Counted from the stretch's first letter, positions 33,454 through 46,112 are shown. The stretch: DNA of 64,000 nucleotides from Volvox africanus (GCA_030268105.1 BSDZ01000089.1:558001-622000); one strand, 5' to 3'. A program made the numbers and translations. The notes: a model not told the origin generated them from the letters alone.

Positions 33454-34773
33454 CGGTGATGGAGGTGCCTTGGCCGCGCTGCCCAACGGCGGTCAACGGC
33501 TGGCACTTCCAGGCCAGGGCGTTGGTGATGGCGGGGGCGATAATGGCAGCAATGCGGACGACAGCGGCGATGCAAAGGGCGGTAGAAAGGGCGGCCCAAG
33601 TCGGGGCGGCGTTATCGAAGTAGAAATGGACAAACTGGAAGTTGAGGACACGGCTGAGACAGCAGGGCCGGAGGGGCAATGGTGTGCTGAAGAGCCTGGC
33701 ACATCACGGGACCAGCGTCTGCTGAGAGTGAACCCGGCCTCAAGTCGACACCCCAGCAAAGATGCACCTGCATTTCTTTCTCCTTCTGCCCCTCCTCCTC
33801 CGCCGGCGGTGCCACCTTCTCGACCACGGCTCAGTCTCGGCGATGCCCCTCTGGAGCAGGTCATTGTAACTCCCAAAACGTCGCCAGCTGTGGGAGTGTC
33901 CGTTTACAGCATCAGATCCACGGGTATCGCCATCAGCGCCATTAGAACACCCATGGTGGCATCTGTCGTCACATCGCCTGCCACTACGCGGGTTGACACC
34001 GCCGCCACTGTGGACGTCCCTGTCGAGTTGGCGCAAGAGGCAGCCGTAGAGTCGCATCTTTCGGGTGCGGCGCCGGTATGGCAGGCAATCGCCGCGCCGC
34101 GTGCTGAAGCTAACGGTGAGGGCGGTGATGCGACGGAGCCGGGGCTCAGCAGCTTCCGAACGGTACCCATCGCGGCGGCGGCGGCCACCGTAGCCATTCC
34201 GGGTGCTGGTGGAGACTGCAAGCCAATGTTTGTGAGGAATGGCAACAGCGAGAGTGCTTGGGTGCTTTGCAAGCATATGGAAGGTGGGAGAGAGCGGAGG
34301 GCTGTGATATGTGGAAGGGAGTGGGGCCAAGATTGTCAGTGCCAGGAACATACGGCGCATTCCGGGCTTTTTGGGTGTCGCATTTGCGCGCTCTTCTCTC
34401 CTCCCTCCCTGGCTACTGCCGATGTCCATAATATTTGAAGCTGGCACCAACACATCAAGCCGCCCCCTGGCTGCCGACGCCTGCCTCGCCCTTCAACCTC
34501 TTTGTTTCTGTAGGCACCGCCGGAGCCATGGCTTTCACTGCTTCCGATGCCGTCGCGGCTTCCACCACCTCCATCCCTGCTATTGGTGCGGGGCATGGCG
34601 GAGTTGAGACGGTTGCGAGGCCGTTAGACGGTTGGACGTTTACGGAACAGCGTAAGGCAAGAGGGACGATCTCCTTTCGTCTCGTACTGGGACAGGACAA
34701 CATGGCGACAGTGGGGGCCGCGACGGCTGTGGGGGCGGCGCCGCCGCTCCAGCAGATGCCTTCTCCCGATTAA
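30298..34773 (+). CDS. Large low-complexity protein, function unknown
   Basis: Five in-phase exons: 30298-31260, 31494-32408, 32626-33084, 33335-34115, 34514-34773, about 1,125 residues ending at TAA 34771-34773. No known domain was recognised. Exon 1 is Ser/Asn/Thr-rich with repeated SVRNG/SAFFNG-like motifs and Thr and Asn runs. Exon 2 carries a ten-residue repeat (GDGSGNGGAG). Exon 4 has a poly-Asp run and a proline-rich patch. Such composition is typical of disordered tails of volvocine regulatory proteins. The acceptor and donor sites are good for the last four exons, but the 5' end is doubtful: the ATG at 30298 is only the first in frame, and exons at 30103 and near 30333 may belong to this gene. 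Downstream exons may be the tail of a protein whose folded domain was missed. Confidence 0.5.
31946..32230 (+). repeat. 30-base coding minisatellite (GDGSGNGGAG units)
   Basis: About nine to ten copies of a 30-base unit in exon 2 of the low-complexity gene, differing at a few codons (Asn/Ile, Gly/Ser). The reading frame is kept throughout. Confidence 0.95.
33418..33456 (+). repeat. GAT trinucleotide run encoding poly-Asp
   Basis: In-frame GATGATGAT run in exon 33335-34115 giving an acidic patch of about 11 residues. Confidence 0.95.
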
Positions 34774-35010
34774 CGCTGCCCCGTTGCTGGGCTTGCCTGC
34801 CACGTCCTTGAGTCAAGCAGCACCTATATGCCGTTGCACAATCGGAGGATGACAGAGCCGATAGATCTTTCTCGGCCAAACAGCTCAGCGTGCTCAACCC
34901 TTCCGCACTCCTGGCCCCCTCCCCCATTTGACGGCTCTTCTCCTTGTCGATGTCTCAAGATGGTATTCTTCGAGCAGGGCCCGAGTTTCCTTGCCTTTTA
35001 GGGACTGTTA

Positions 35011-35015
35011 TGTAA
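35011..35015 (+). promoter_or_regulatory. TGTAA poly(A) signal of the low-complexity gene
   Basis: TGTAA about 240 bases after the stop at 34773, supporting that stop as the true 3' end. Confidence 0.6.
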
Positions 35016-35039
35016 ATATCACTTCTGTTTCTCGTCTTG

Positions 35040-38000
35040 AGTGTGCTTTTACAAGGCAGATTGATCCAGGGCATCATGGCTGCTGAGCTAAGGGGGGGCC
35101 CGCACCCGGCTGCCCTGCCCTGCCCGGTCCTGCCCGACCCCATATTGGATATCGTCTTCCTCGTTTTTGCCCCTGGTGGCTCCCACTCCCCAGTCCCGGA
35201 CGAAATTTCGGGCCCGGGGAGGCTCTTTTTCTGGGACTTATGAACGAGTGGTTATGGAAAGGGGTTCGCCTCCGCGCAGGAACTGCGCATGGGAACGATG
35301 ATGGAACGCGGGGATTCTGGGAGGGCGATGGATGTATGCAAAAAGCAATGAAGTCGTGGGATGGTGGGCGCTGAAATGTTGGGTTGGAGGTGGGGGGAAT
35401 TCGTTTTGGAGTGGGATGTGTTGGAATCTGGACCCGATAATAAATCAAGTATGCAAAACGGCGGGGAGGGGGATTGATTGCGTGCGTGGTAGGGAGAGCC
35501 AATTGCAGGTCACATGGAGCTTGTCGGTAGTGCGCGCAGTAGCTCGGAGAGGCCCAAGGTGCTGTGGTAAAGGCTCAGCTATCAAAGTGGCGTAGGAGAG
35601 TGTGCATGTTTTGAAATACGCAGGGCACTTCGGCATACCCGTGCCAGCAGCGCGGCCCCAACTGCATGTCATGTCTACAAGTCTGCCGACATTTCCTCTG
35701 TACAGCAAGCTTGATCATTTCTGAGCTTGATCGCCGTTGCGGTATCGTGAACCGGTGATACATTTCTCTCACGAGGCTCAGGTTAGAGTGTGGCGTCTGT
35801 CTACATCCGCGCACGGAAGCGTACACAATTCGTGCTACTGCCATAAGCATGGACAGACAGACGGACAGATATGCTCCCGCGTGTGTGCGTGCCAGTCTCG
35901 TGAAGTTTTGTCGTAGGGGTTTTTAGGTTTCCACGTCCACAGCTGTTGAGCCGTAGTCCCCCCGTACTTGTATTCCAGATAGATGTCCAGGTGTCGCGAC
36001 TCACGCGTATTCACCACGGCCAACTTTGCCAAGCAAGTGGGAAACAACGAAACTAAATGGTACCTGGGTTGGTCCCCAATGGGGGATGGGCTGCATCTCG
36101 CCCGCTGCAAAGAACGTGTGGTTTAAATGTGATATAGCGTGGCTCGCAAGCGCCGGGCAAGGGATATAGGAGCAGCAATACGGTATGATGTTTCGTGCCA
36201 CTCATACGGGCCCGTTTGTGGCACGTATAACATTCTTGCAACATGAGGTCACGTGCGGGATGTAGGCAGGCGTTGTGGCGCTACGGGGGTGAATTCATGA
36301 TGTAGCATGAGGGCCGGACGAATCTTTGTCTGATAGGGCATGGTCCGCAAACATCGCATCGTCACGCAGCGCTGCTGTGTGGGCAACACCAGCACCAGCA
36401 GGAGGCGACCCAAGTGCCCGGACTGCGTTCGGGGGAAATAGGGGCTCGCGTACATCCTTAAGCGGTTAAGTAATGTGGCACATCTTGTACGGTTAGTCGA
36501 TGCATTCTTGGCGGCATCAGGACGCTGTCTGTGTATGTATGTCTTGGGGCGTCATCCCAAAAACGCTGTTCAAGGTCTTCACTTCACCATGCCTATTTGA
36601 CCAACTGAAATTATTGTTGCGGAAATACAGCGATAATCCAACACTAGTGGGTGTATATGAGTGGTCTGGTTTCCGTAGTAGCCTTCTTTGCCTCCAAGGG
36701 AGCAAAGTTTCCGGTTTACCCGTTACGTCAAGATGTGGGTCGTGCGTATGCCAGAGGCCCAGAGGCCCAGAGGCTATTCCACACCGGAATTAATGTGTGT
36801 GTTGCTGCGGAGCCACCCTTCTGGAATAATGCCTTGCCCCCTCTTGGAAATGACCCCTTTGTAGTAAAGGGCCGCTGGCCCCTCCTTCCCTTGATGCGCA
36901 TGGGGAAAGGGCATTTTTTTATCTCAGCAACGCGCCTGAAGGTATACGTGGCTTAATATATATACACTACAGCAGCGCCGAATTGGCTACGAAGTGCTAC
37001 CGCGTGGCGCCTTGAGACGTGCTTACGGCATTCATCGTGCAGTTTGGTTGGTGTGATTGTACCACTCGCTTTTAATTTATAATGCTGAATTTATACCATG
37101 TCGTTAGCTGCTTACATTCTCACATATTGGGCGCGGTGAAAACGGCTATATGTATTTGTTTGGGTGGGCTGGGGTGGGGTGGGGTTGCATTGGGTGGTTC
37201 ATTGCTACCGATGCGCAAAAGGGGCTGAATGCTGAACACGCGCTGTGGCAAAGGGCCGAAGGCTCTCCAAGCAGGCGATGTGGACGCCTAGTTAGGACGA
37301 AAGCAGTCATTCATGGTGGATTAATGACTTATCGCGTGTCCTGGCCAGATATCCGCCCTGCACTCTGCGATTACCTGAAGGGGCTTAATGGCGCGATGGT
37401 GGGTTGCGGCGACCCTCTTATGCCAGGGGATCGGACCAGGAAGCTGGGAGATAGGAGGAACCCGTAAGTGGCGACGACTCATGATCTTTAGACTTTAGAT
37501 TAAGGTTTGGCATTCGCGCTTCAAAGTAAGTCGGGAAGGAGGGATGTCAATCGAGGTGTGTGTTCGTGTTGGAGGATTCCCCCTGCATCTACTTCGCCAC
37601 TTCCTGCCTACACCACCTAACTCTGGCGGTATTAAGCCTGCTACCAAACGACGTCTTGACGATTCGTTGATCTGATTGCTCTTCGTCATGGTGGGCTTGC
37701 AGAGACTGACCTATTGCGGACGGCACAGTAACAGAAATCTTGCAATATTGAAGAAGAGAACCTGGACGAGGGAGGACTGGATTGAACCAGGATGGACTGG
37801 ACGGCGGCCGCGCGTCCGTCATTGTGGAGGCCTTCAACGCCTCCACTATTCTGCTTGCGAAGGCACGAGGACAGATCCGGGGTAATCGTAGCTCCTGCCT
37901 TACCATGCCTTGAAGGTCAGGTTTCCCATTTTTGTATCATCCCGGACGCGGAGACCTGGGCCGTTCGGGGCTTCACCTGGCCCACCAGCTTAACAGCCTG

Positions 38001-40000
38001 GTGCTCGATAGGGTAGCGGGCTTCGCTATCGTGTCAGCCAGTGCCGTCCGGTGCGGGTGGATGTGGCCTATGCGAAGACGGAGGCGAGTGTGGAGGGAAC
38101 TGGGTCTTGCCCAACTTTCCGTCGTTTGCCGTTAAGTCTTTAGATTTCAATGTTAAAATTCAGCTACAGTTTTCCGCGCGACTGGTTTGGAAGGTATCCT
38201 CTCTGACCCGTGTATGTATGTCTATATCACAGTTTGGTCCCGGGCGTGTCTTTTTAGGAAGGTGTTGAGGGTGTCGTGACCCGCAGACGTGCTTTGCTTG
38301 TGCGGTTCCCCTGGGCAGGCACACGGGGCCCCTCCGGAAACTCCTTTTCAGCGGCGAAATGCCGGGAAATACTTTGCAGTTAAGTATAATTACAAGCTAC
38401 GCCCACTTAGCATTTCGACTAAGCATGCCGATCTTTGCTGGGGTCCATCCTAACTGGGAACGGCTTTGGGTCGCCAAGGTCCAGTGCGTTTATTGCCTCC
38501 ACCGACCCGAAATGCCTCCGATGTTACTCAAACTCGCGCGCTCACAACGTGGTTTGTCACGAACCTGCCGCGTGTGACGACCTGCCGCGTGTGACCATCG
38601 AGTCTCAGCTTCGTCGAGGGCCAGGCTCTGAACGGCGTACGTCTCTTTGCGCCAAGCGCCGCTGCGTAGAAGAGCGGTGCGGCGTTTTGAACTCAAGCTC
38701 GATGGCCGCCTGAGGCAAGCACGCACAGGGGCCTTCTGCTTCACATACAGCCAGTGCTTACTGGTTCAAGTAATTATCATAAGGACAGGAGAGGTACTGG
38801 GGCAGGGACTAAGATGTTTTGAGCACAACCTAGCAATGTGCGCTAACAGCATGAAGTCAACTTGCTGTGCTCCCAGGTCACCCCGGGGGACTGTGGCGGT
38901 GGCAGCGCTGCCGTTGCATCATAGCCTATGCCTAGGACTTTGCCCTCCTACACCATGATTAACGTAGCGGTGGTTGATCCGCTGCTTCCATCTGCCTCGT
39001 TATTGCATTTTATTCACGTTATTCACAGTTGTATCGAAGCTATTTTGTGTAGAAGGTCCGACGATAACGCATCAGCGTTATCGTAGGAGCGCATGTGCGG
39101 ACTGTTCAGAGGTAGTCGTGCGTGGGTTGGCTGGTATCATTCTGCTTGCGTTCGCACCATGCGGAACGCTATACTTCCCCCTAAGTCATCGTTACATCAT
39201 TATGCCTATCACTAGTAATATAAACACGATCATTATTATCATCACGACAGAAGTTATGGATGGTGTCATGTTTGCTCAGATTTGTGAAATTCGTGTGTGC
39301 ATGTCGGTTCTTCTGGTTCACAATCCATCGCTCCGTTCGCTGTTCGTCTTGGAGGCAGGAATCAGAACAGATGCGATTCTTTGCGTTCTATTCCCTCGTC
39401 TCAGTACTAGTTTCATGAAGACAAGCACTCCAACCTTGTGCGGGTTATTCGCTCTCTTGACCGGTGAAATTTGTAGTGTGTATGTGTATGCGTGTGTCAC
39501 CATCGGTCTGTAACATGATCCATCAGGCCCATCAGATCTTTACCCTCATGGATTGCGGCACTGATAGTTCCAACAATGTGCGCACTGCACATGCTCAAAA
39601 GTGAAGGCACTGCAGATTGACAGTCATTGTTTATCAGCACGGCTCTACATGCACGGGGAGGGGAGGGCGGAAGAACCTGCACATGCCCGTTTAACGATAA
39701 CGATAGCGATAACTACCGACCAACCCACTAACCGACGAAGCTGTTCACCCAAACTTCCCATCTATCCTTGCTGATACCTCGTTGAAACCCAAAACTCCCA
39801 TCTATCTGGATGGAAGCGTAGCATAACGTACGCGGCATCAAACAGTCATCTACAAGTCTTTCCCCGCATTGGGCTATTGTCCGCAACGAATTGCATATGT
39901 TTTGGTGCTGGCATAAGCCGGAGCCCGTTCATAAGACTATACTTAAGTTTAGTACAGTCCCTATCTACGTCCCTATCCAAGTAACTTGGAGTCTGCTGGT
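35040..40000. other. No confident gene
   Basis: Scattered short ORFs only. A minus-strand stretch around 35,880-36,110 reads RHLDIYLEYKYGGTTAQQLW and looks protein-like, preceded near 36,070-36,110 by a splice-bounded AGEMQPIPHWGPTQ. These could be exons of an unrecognised minus-strand gene, but no domain or start could be found. The rest shows nothing I can support. Confidence 0.45.
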
Positions 40001-40002
40001 GG

Positions 40003-43000
40003 CTATGTTAGCTTAGATAGCATTAGGAGCTCCTCTCGTGCGGCCCGGGGCCAGTTGACGGTGGCTCCATGACAACCGCACCTCTCTACATGGCGCAATA
40101 GCTGAGACGGACGAGCAGGAGGAGTAGCAGAGTCACAATCATGGGGTGGAGTGGGAAGCTAGGTAGGAGATGTAAGCACGAGTTTATGCATGCAATCCAC
40201 AAATGTAAGCAGCTGCCGAGGAAATCGCAGTGGCAATAGTGGGGGGAGCGTTGTATATAAGTGGAATAACTGTAGTGGAATAACACTTATTGCATTCGTG
40301 CAGATCCGTACCTGGTCTTACCGCCAACTATCAACAACCGAGATACACTCACCTGAATGTCCTTGATGCCCCACGCCCGTACTGACAGCCCAGCTGACAC
40401 AGCCCGCTGTACCGTGTCTGCTGTGAGTACGTTGGCTCGGGGGCAAAGCTGCCGGCAGCCCATGGCCAGGGCTTCCTGCAGCAGTGGCAGCATTCGTAAC
40501 AGCTGTAGCAGCAGTGCATGCACACATACTGGTATGGTGCACCTAGGGCTTGAATAACCAAACGGATCCCGAGTGGCCTGAAGGTCACGTTTTCCCTGAG
40601 GCTGAGGCAAGTAGGGATCCTCTCTGCCTCACCACCTGGCTGAATGCCAGTGCCATTGGCGCTTCGGAACAAGCTTGGCTGTGTACTATTTCGCAACAGC
40701 AGTAGTGAGTACGCAAAGTTGTCAAACCGCAAGTGAGTTTGACCCACGAGCCACGACCCTATGTGCTGCCTGATTCTCAAGCACCCCAATACCATGGACA
40801 AACCTGGATGCGTTCGTCCGTCAGCTCATGCACCAGCCAGCCATGAGTAATGTCCGGAAGAAGCTGCAACAAGCACAGAAAGGCCCCCCTTCACAGACTC
40901 GTTACTGCATGAAGCTGCTGCATAAGGCACAGACACGCACACACATGCGCACAAGAACACACATGCACACATACATCTAACCTAGCTTTTCTGCATTGCT
41001 GTTTGGGAGGGTCCTAGCTTAGTTAAGAGTATCTCTGGGAGGGAGGGCCAGGCTTTGTGCTTTGGAGGCAGTGGAGGTGGAGGAGGTCGGGTTTTCTTGT
41101 TTCTAGGAGGGTAAGGGTTGCTCCCTTGCCCTCTTGCCCTCTCCGTCTAGGAGCTGGTGCGGTTGGCTGAGGCTCTGTAGCCAGGCTTGAGGCTCGTGAG
41201 GCCTGTGTGCCCTTGCTGGCTGAGCGAAGGGAGGAGCGCACGTCAGGACAAACAGAGTAAGCAATGTGTTCTCCCTTGCGCTGTGGTTCGTCCCGGTCAG
41301 GGCTCCCGGTGCTTGTCCTTTCAGGGCAAGTCTCCCACAGTGTAACACCCGTTCATACATACACATGGGCTCAGTCCTAACAACGCGCTAATCATGGCTG
41401 ACTATTTGCCCGCCCTGCCCTTCCCACGCGCCCTGCCGCAGCACTCACCTGCAGCGACTGGCACAGCTGATTCAAGTGAAAGGACGTGATGGTCAGGCCA
41501 GGGACATCGAAGTCCCGATGGGGGTGTGAAGACAACTGATTTACTACTGGGGCCTCAGCAGGCCCGGCAGCGTCCGGACAGCGGACATCCGGTGATGTCT
41601 GCCGGGCAATATCCACCCCATGTTGCTGCTGCTGCCCCTGCCCCTGCTGCTGCCCCTGCCCCTGCTGCTGCCCCTGCCCCTGCCCCTGCTGCTGCCCCTG
41701 CCCCTGCTGCTGATTCTGGGGAAATGAGGTTGAGGATAATGACAATGGCTCTGCAGCAGGGCGCGTTACCAGCGATGAGCCACAGGCCGCTGCCACCCAG
41801 CCCGTCTCAGACAGAAGCCTTGCCACGGCGCCCGGCAGCTCGGGTTGCTGACTCTTGAGCTCCTGCATCCGGCCCAGCCCCATACTTTAATATCCGAATG
41901 CATTGCCGCATTATCGCCGTCCAGTGGTCGTGTCATGCGGACATTGGGAAGAAGTATCCGGTCCCCACTTGGCTGGTACGACATACGGGGATGCACGGGG
42001 ACCCCGTAAGTTGTGGCTGGCTGTAGCTGCTGCTGAAACTGACGGCCGCCAATTCCCCAAACATTCCGATCATACAGGCCCATTGATCCCTCCAGCAATT
42101 GTGGGACTGCCACAGCGTAAAATGGCTTGTTCCCACTATCCATGCATAGGTGCCAGGCCTAATGGGTGCTGCAGTGCCATGCAATACAGCGACACGCTGG
42201 TACGCGCCTGCTCCTCACACACGATGTAGAAACCAAGTTACGCACTCCACTCCATATGTTACCACGACAGGTTAAATCGGGCCACAGACATAAGTCCCGT
42301 GCTTGGTAATGAGTTCTCATGACACACCGCGTTACATGCGTTGTGCTGTGGCACAATGACGATTTTCACTGTTTTACCCTTGTTACATGAGCCTCAGCAC
42401 GCGGCAGCCAAAAACTGTTGGCCCATTAGCATGGGAAAAGGACAAGGAAGGAGGGAGGGAAGCCTGGGGAACGGGAGGGGGAGCAGGTGCCCTGTCCTGG
42501 TATGTCACAATAATGCACAATATCAAAATCCGCTCGCTTACCAAATGGATGTGGGCGCGGCCCCAGTATCGCTGCAGGACTTCAGTCAGTAAAGGAATCC
42601 GCGCGTGCGAGAAATCCGGACTGAACCAGCTCCCCACATCAAGCTCTCGCAAATCGGTCCATGTCGCCTCAGCCACGGCGCCTTTCACTCCTGGTGTGGT
42701 GCGGCCTAGCTGCTCATCGTGTAGTATGACAACTACACCGTCAGCGGTGACCTGACAGTCCTGGGCATGTAGGACGTTGATAGTGATGGTGGTGGTGGTG
42801 ATGATAGTTGTGAGGGTTTGGATTAGAAGGGCCAGCAGGATTGGACTGAAGGGACCACCAGTGGGCGGTCAGGCACAAAATGCGCAGCACGAATACGTGA
42901 AAAACCGACGCGTGGAATGCGTGCTCCGGCGGGACAGGAGGTACCACCAGGGTTCTGGGCACGCTATGAGGGCAATATTTAAGCACTTCTGGGAATTGCC

Positions 43001-43356
43001 ACCATTGGGGTTCCTTTGGCGGCTGCGTGCGCGCGTGCACGGATGATAGGTGAGATTTTAGCGCCCACCGTCTTTGGGTTCAAAGATGAATAATTATTTT
43101 ATCTTACGTAGGGTTTTGATATAATGCGCCCATTTTATGAGCGAATTCCTTGCACATGCCCGAGCTATCCCTGCAGGTTCTTATCAAAAAGATCCCTCAC
43201 CGTCTCAAAATGTGGGAATCCAGAATCAACAGCTGAGTCAAAAGCTGCAATTGTATTCTCTGGCACGTCAGTACTGTTTCCCCGGTGCGCGATCAGCACG
43301 AATCCTTGCTTCTCCGACATGTTCTGGACGCTGTCCTCGTAGCCTTCTTTTACCAT
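40003..43356 (-). CDS. Glycerophosphodiester phosphodiesterase (GDPD family)
   Basis: Hydrolyses glycerophosphodiesters to sn-glycerol 3-phosphate and an alcohol, in phospholipid turnover and phosphate scavenging. Six phase-consistent exons: 43201-43356, 42542-42760, 41449-41862, 40804-40863, 40353-40502 (or starting 40475), 40003-40101, about 365 residues. Catalytic motifs are AHRGNSTDVPENT (exon 1), FETD joined to CQVTADG, and VVVILHDEQLGRTT (exon 2). The barrel continues with IPLLTEVLQRYWG, ELKSQQPELPGAVARLL, LTITSFHLNQLCQSL, VRAWGIKDI and GCHGATVNWPRAA. HRG, HD and the acidic pair are present, so it looks active. A Gln/Gly tract of about 40 residues plus linker is inserted in exon 3 between two conserved parts of the barrel. 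No signal peptide or membrane helix was seen. The start may instead be the ATG at 43318-43320. Confidence 0.92.
41130..41349 (-). mobile_element. Dispersed repeat, copy A, in GDPD intron
   Basis: Read on the minus strand it begins GGTGTTACACTGTGGG and is clearly similar to the sequence starting at 63165 (shared peptides in one frame: LHCGRLAL, then APG.LTG..HSA). It lies in the intron 40864-41448. Both copies follow TGTGTATGTATG, which may be target sequence or part of the element. The element class is unknown. Confidence 0.6.
41622..41712 (-). repeat. Gln/Gly coding minisatellite in GDPD exon 3
   Basis: Tandem CTGCTGCCCCTGCCC units (plus-strand reading) encode QGQGQQQ-type repeats on the minus strand, kept in frame inside the phosphodiesterase. 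Confidence 0.95.
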
Positions 43357-43671
43357 ACACTATGTTACAATCAGATATAGTGCAACTATTAAGATGATGA
43401 TCGGGTGCTTGGGTGGACAAAATCATGGCAGAATCAAAGCGAAGGTGCCAAACTACCGAGAGGTGCCTCAACCGACATCGTACGATTGAGTTGAAATAAT
43501 TTCTTACCTTCGTAACATAATCTTTGTTTCCGTATTTTATATTGTAGCAGCCAACCTTTGTCGCTGTGGACTGAGTAACCTGTGCTTGTGCCCTGGTCCT
43601 TCCGGGCCCGTTCAGCTCTTTCCAAGCCAGTCATTAAGGCCTGAGGCTCGTCTGACCACCGGGGATCAACG
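43357..43671. promoter_or_regulatory. Putative bidirectional promoter, GDPD / XYPP protein
   Basis: Only 315 bases separate the divergent start codons of the phosphodiesterase (minus) and the glycine/proline-rich protein (plus). 5' UTRs of both genes must also fit here. No TATA box was assigned. Confidence 0.5.
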
Positions 43672-45252
43672 ATGTCCCATCCACCTCCTGGATACCCAGG
43701 TGAAAAGTCTGGCCTCGATAATGGACGCTCGCGCGTTGGAAGCGTGGCACCTTCACAGCTGAATGGCCGGTGCAAGGCCTGTTGGGACCGTGAAGGATAT
43801 GCCGAATGATTTGAAAGTCCTCGTGCTTAAGATTACAAAATTTGTATTAGTTTTGCACTTGATAGCATCTTGAACGGTTGGATTACGAGCCAAGTAACGT
43901 TGGCCGGGCATGTAAGGAGCAGAGACTTTGCTATTAACATCCGACGTAATTGATCGGTGAATTTTCCCATATCTAGGTGCTCCACCGCCTGGATATCCAC
44001 CGCCGGGATATGGTAAGAGGAGAGTAGTTCACGTGTTCATATGCCTGAACGTTTGGTACCGCTGTTAAAAACTGAATCTAGCATATAAAGCCTATTTATA
44101 TAGAGAGGAATGGTAACTCATTCGTTTCCTGAGGCGAAGTTATGTGCCAATCGTGACCGTAGGGTACCCGCCACCCCAGCCTGGCTATCCACCTCAGCCT
44201 GGCTATCCGCCCCAGCCTGGCTATCCACCTCAGCCTGGCTACCCACCCCAGCCTGGCTACCCTCCTCCAGGTATGTCAATCATCTGAAGCCGCATTTAGT
44301 TTTACCACAACATGGAGAAGCAGCTGATGCAATTATATGCTTATGTCCTGAATCTATCGTAATATGCGCGTAATATGCTCCCTCCTGATTGGTTCTTCCT
44401 GAGGAATGCTCTACTCTGCTTAACGATTCTGTTTTCCTTACAGCTGGCTACGCCCCTCCACATGGAGCATACCCGCCAGCTCACGGAGCGTACCCGCCTC
44501 CTCATGGCGCCTACCCTCCGCCACACGGCGCATATCCCCCAACTGGATACCCAGCCCCACGTAAGACCCCGGTGACGTACATAACACTGTATGGGTCCAA
44601 TGTGGTTGTTGCGTGTCGCATATATGTACTTTAAGGCGGGATCTGGCAGAAGAACTATATTTGCAAAACACGTGAACTGGAGGGGAAATATTAGTGCAAC
44701 GCGGTCGCTATCTTGTTTCCGCCGTTATTCCACATCACCGTTATTCTAGATGCTAGTATTGTGCGTTTTGATGACGGTGTTGCCAGGGGACATGTCAGGC
44801 TCCAATTTTATTGCCACTGCTGGGGCGTTACGGGTCTGGGGAGCCGGTAATGCGGGGAGCTTGCCTTGTGGCTTGGCTGGAAGGGTATGCCCTTCCACGT
44901 CTCTTGCCTGCACCCTTACATCTCTGTGTTGACATGACCTCGTCGTACCCAATGCAAGCATTCTTTTCGCTTGGATGAAGACTGGAACACTGGACAGGCT
45001 TCTTGGTTCTCACTTCAATTCCCGCCCGTTGGTTATCCCCCTAACTTGGGCTCCACACCGGATATCCTGCGCGCAGATGGCTACCCGGGCGGCTATCCGG
45101 CCCACCCGCCCGCCGTGGTGGTGCATGGGGCAGTGTACGGTCACCCCATGAAACACAAGGGCTATAAGTACAAGGGCATGAAGCACGGTCACTATTATGG
45201 AAAACACAAGAAGCACAAGGGCTTTGGCAAATTTGGAAAATTCAAATGGTAG
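43672..45252 (+). CDS. Glycine/proline-rich protein (XYPPX/GPRP type)
   Basis: Small protein of 154 residues from five phase-1-linked exons: 43672-43699, 43977-44012, 44163-44270, 44444-44560, 45077-45252. It starts MSHPPPGYPG, continues with GYPPP, then five PQPGY repeats, then GAYPP(A/P)HGAY repeats, and ends in a basic Gly/His/Lys/Tyr tail (YGKHKKHKGFGKFGKFKW). The layout (PPGYP repeats, short middle, KFK-rich end) matches plant glycine- and proline-rich proteins of the XYPPX group, whose exact role is poorly known. All introns are in the same phase, consistent with repeat-unit duplication. Unlike typical plant members it lacks a clear hydrophobic Ala/Gly middle, so membrane contact is doubtful. 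Confidence 0.87.
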
Positions 45253-45327
45253 GGCAGTCGTCCGTGAGCTTGAGCTCGGGACAGGGAATGTACCGCGCGA
45301 TTTTCCTACATCTGTGCAATTTGAACC

Positions 45328-45332
45328 TGTAA
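45328..45332 (+). promoter_or_regulatory. TGTAA poly(A) signal of the XYPP gene
   Basis: TGTAA 76 bases after the stop codon; a short 3' UTR is typical of small algal genes. Confidence 0.65.
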
Positions 45333-45349
45333 AAAGATAAAATTACAGC

Positions 45350-46112
45350 ATCTAACCACGTTGAAGGCCTCTGGTTCGCCGTGCAAATGGAAGCCACCCA
45401 GCGTTCATGTCCCTCTGAACTGAGGATGGGACATCTTACGTTGGCATCATGAAAGAGTTCCCCTGCACCAGATGTTTTGTAGTATTTGAGGGCGCCGTAC
45501 GGGTATGTCTCAGGGACGATTCACGGACATAGCACACGCCGTGCAGTTCTGGTCAAATGTGTTGCGTCGTGAGGGCCATGGGGGCCCTGCTGGCCGAGGT
45601 GAGAGGCCGTATAGCACAGTTCGTTTTGTGGAATTCGCAAATTTGCGGCAGGTTATGGCCGTGTCCCCTTTTGCAAATGATGACTTTCGTTTTATTAACG
45701 CGGCAAGGAGGCGGACTGACCAGCCTCATGTCGCATTGGCCCAAAAGAAGTGGTTTGTGTGGACCAGTTTGTTCTCCACAGGCAAGCCTTCGTTGAACAC
45801 ATCGAAGGCTTGGTGAATTTGTAAAGTGAACTTGGGTTGTACCTAAGCTTTCCAAGTCCACATTCGAGATGTTTCTTGCCTTTGATGGCGCTGATTATGT
45901 AGTTCTGGTTTCACCTCGGCAGTCTGTGGTTGACCAGTGTCATTTATGAGTTAGTGTTCCATTCTGAGCTCTATCCTTCGTACAGCGTACGAAGAAAACC
46001 TTTGCAAAGGAAGACTTCAGTGATACGAGATGCCGGTACAATATGACAGGGATGACCCAGATGAGAATCAAGTCGCTTGTAGTTTCTGGACGCGCCAATT
46101 TGTGTAAGCCAT
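45350..46112. other. Intergenic, no confident gene
   Basis: A single plus-strand ORF at 45505-45816 has no splice support, domain or codon pattern like its neighbours. Otherwise this is the interval between two convergent gene ends. Confidence 0.5.

Noticed and set aside
45505..45816. Single plus-strand ORF of 103 codons
   Set aside because: No splice context, no domain, and an equally long ORF lies on the opposite strand.
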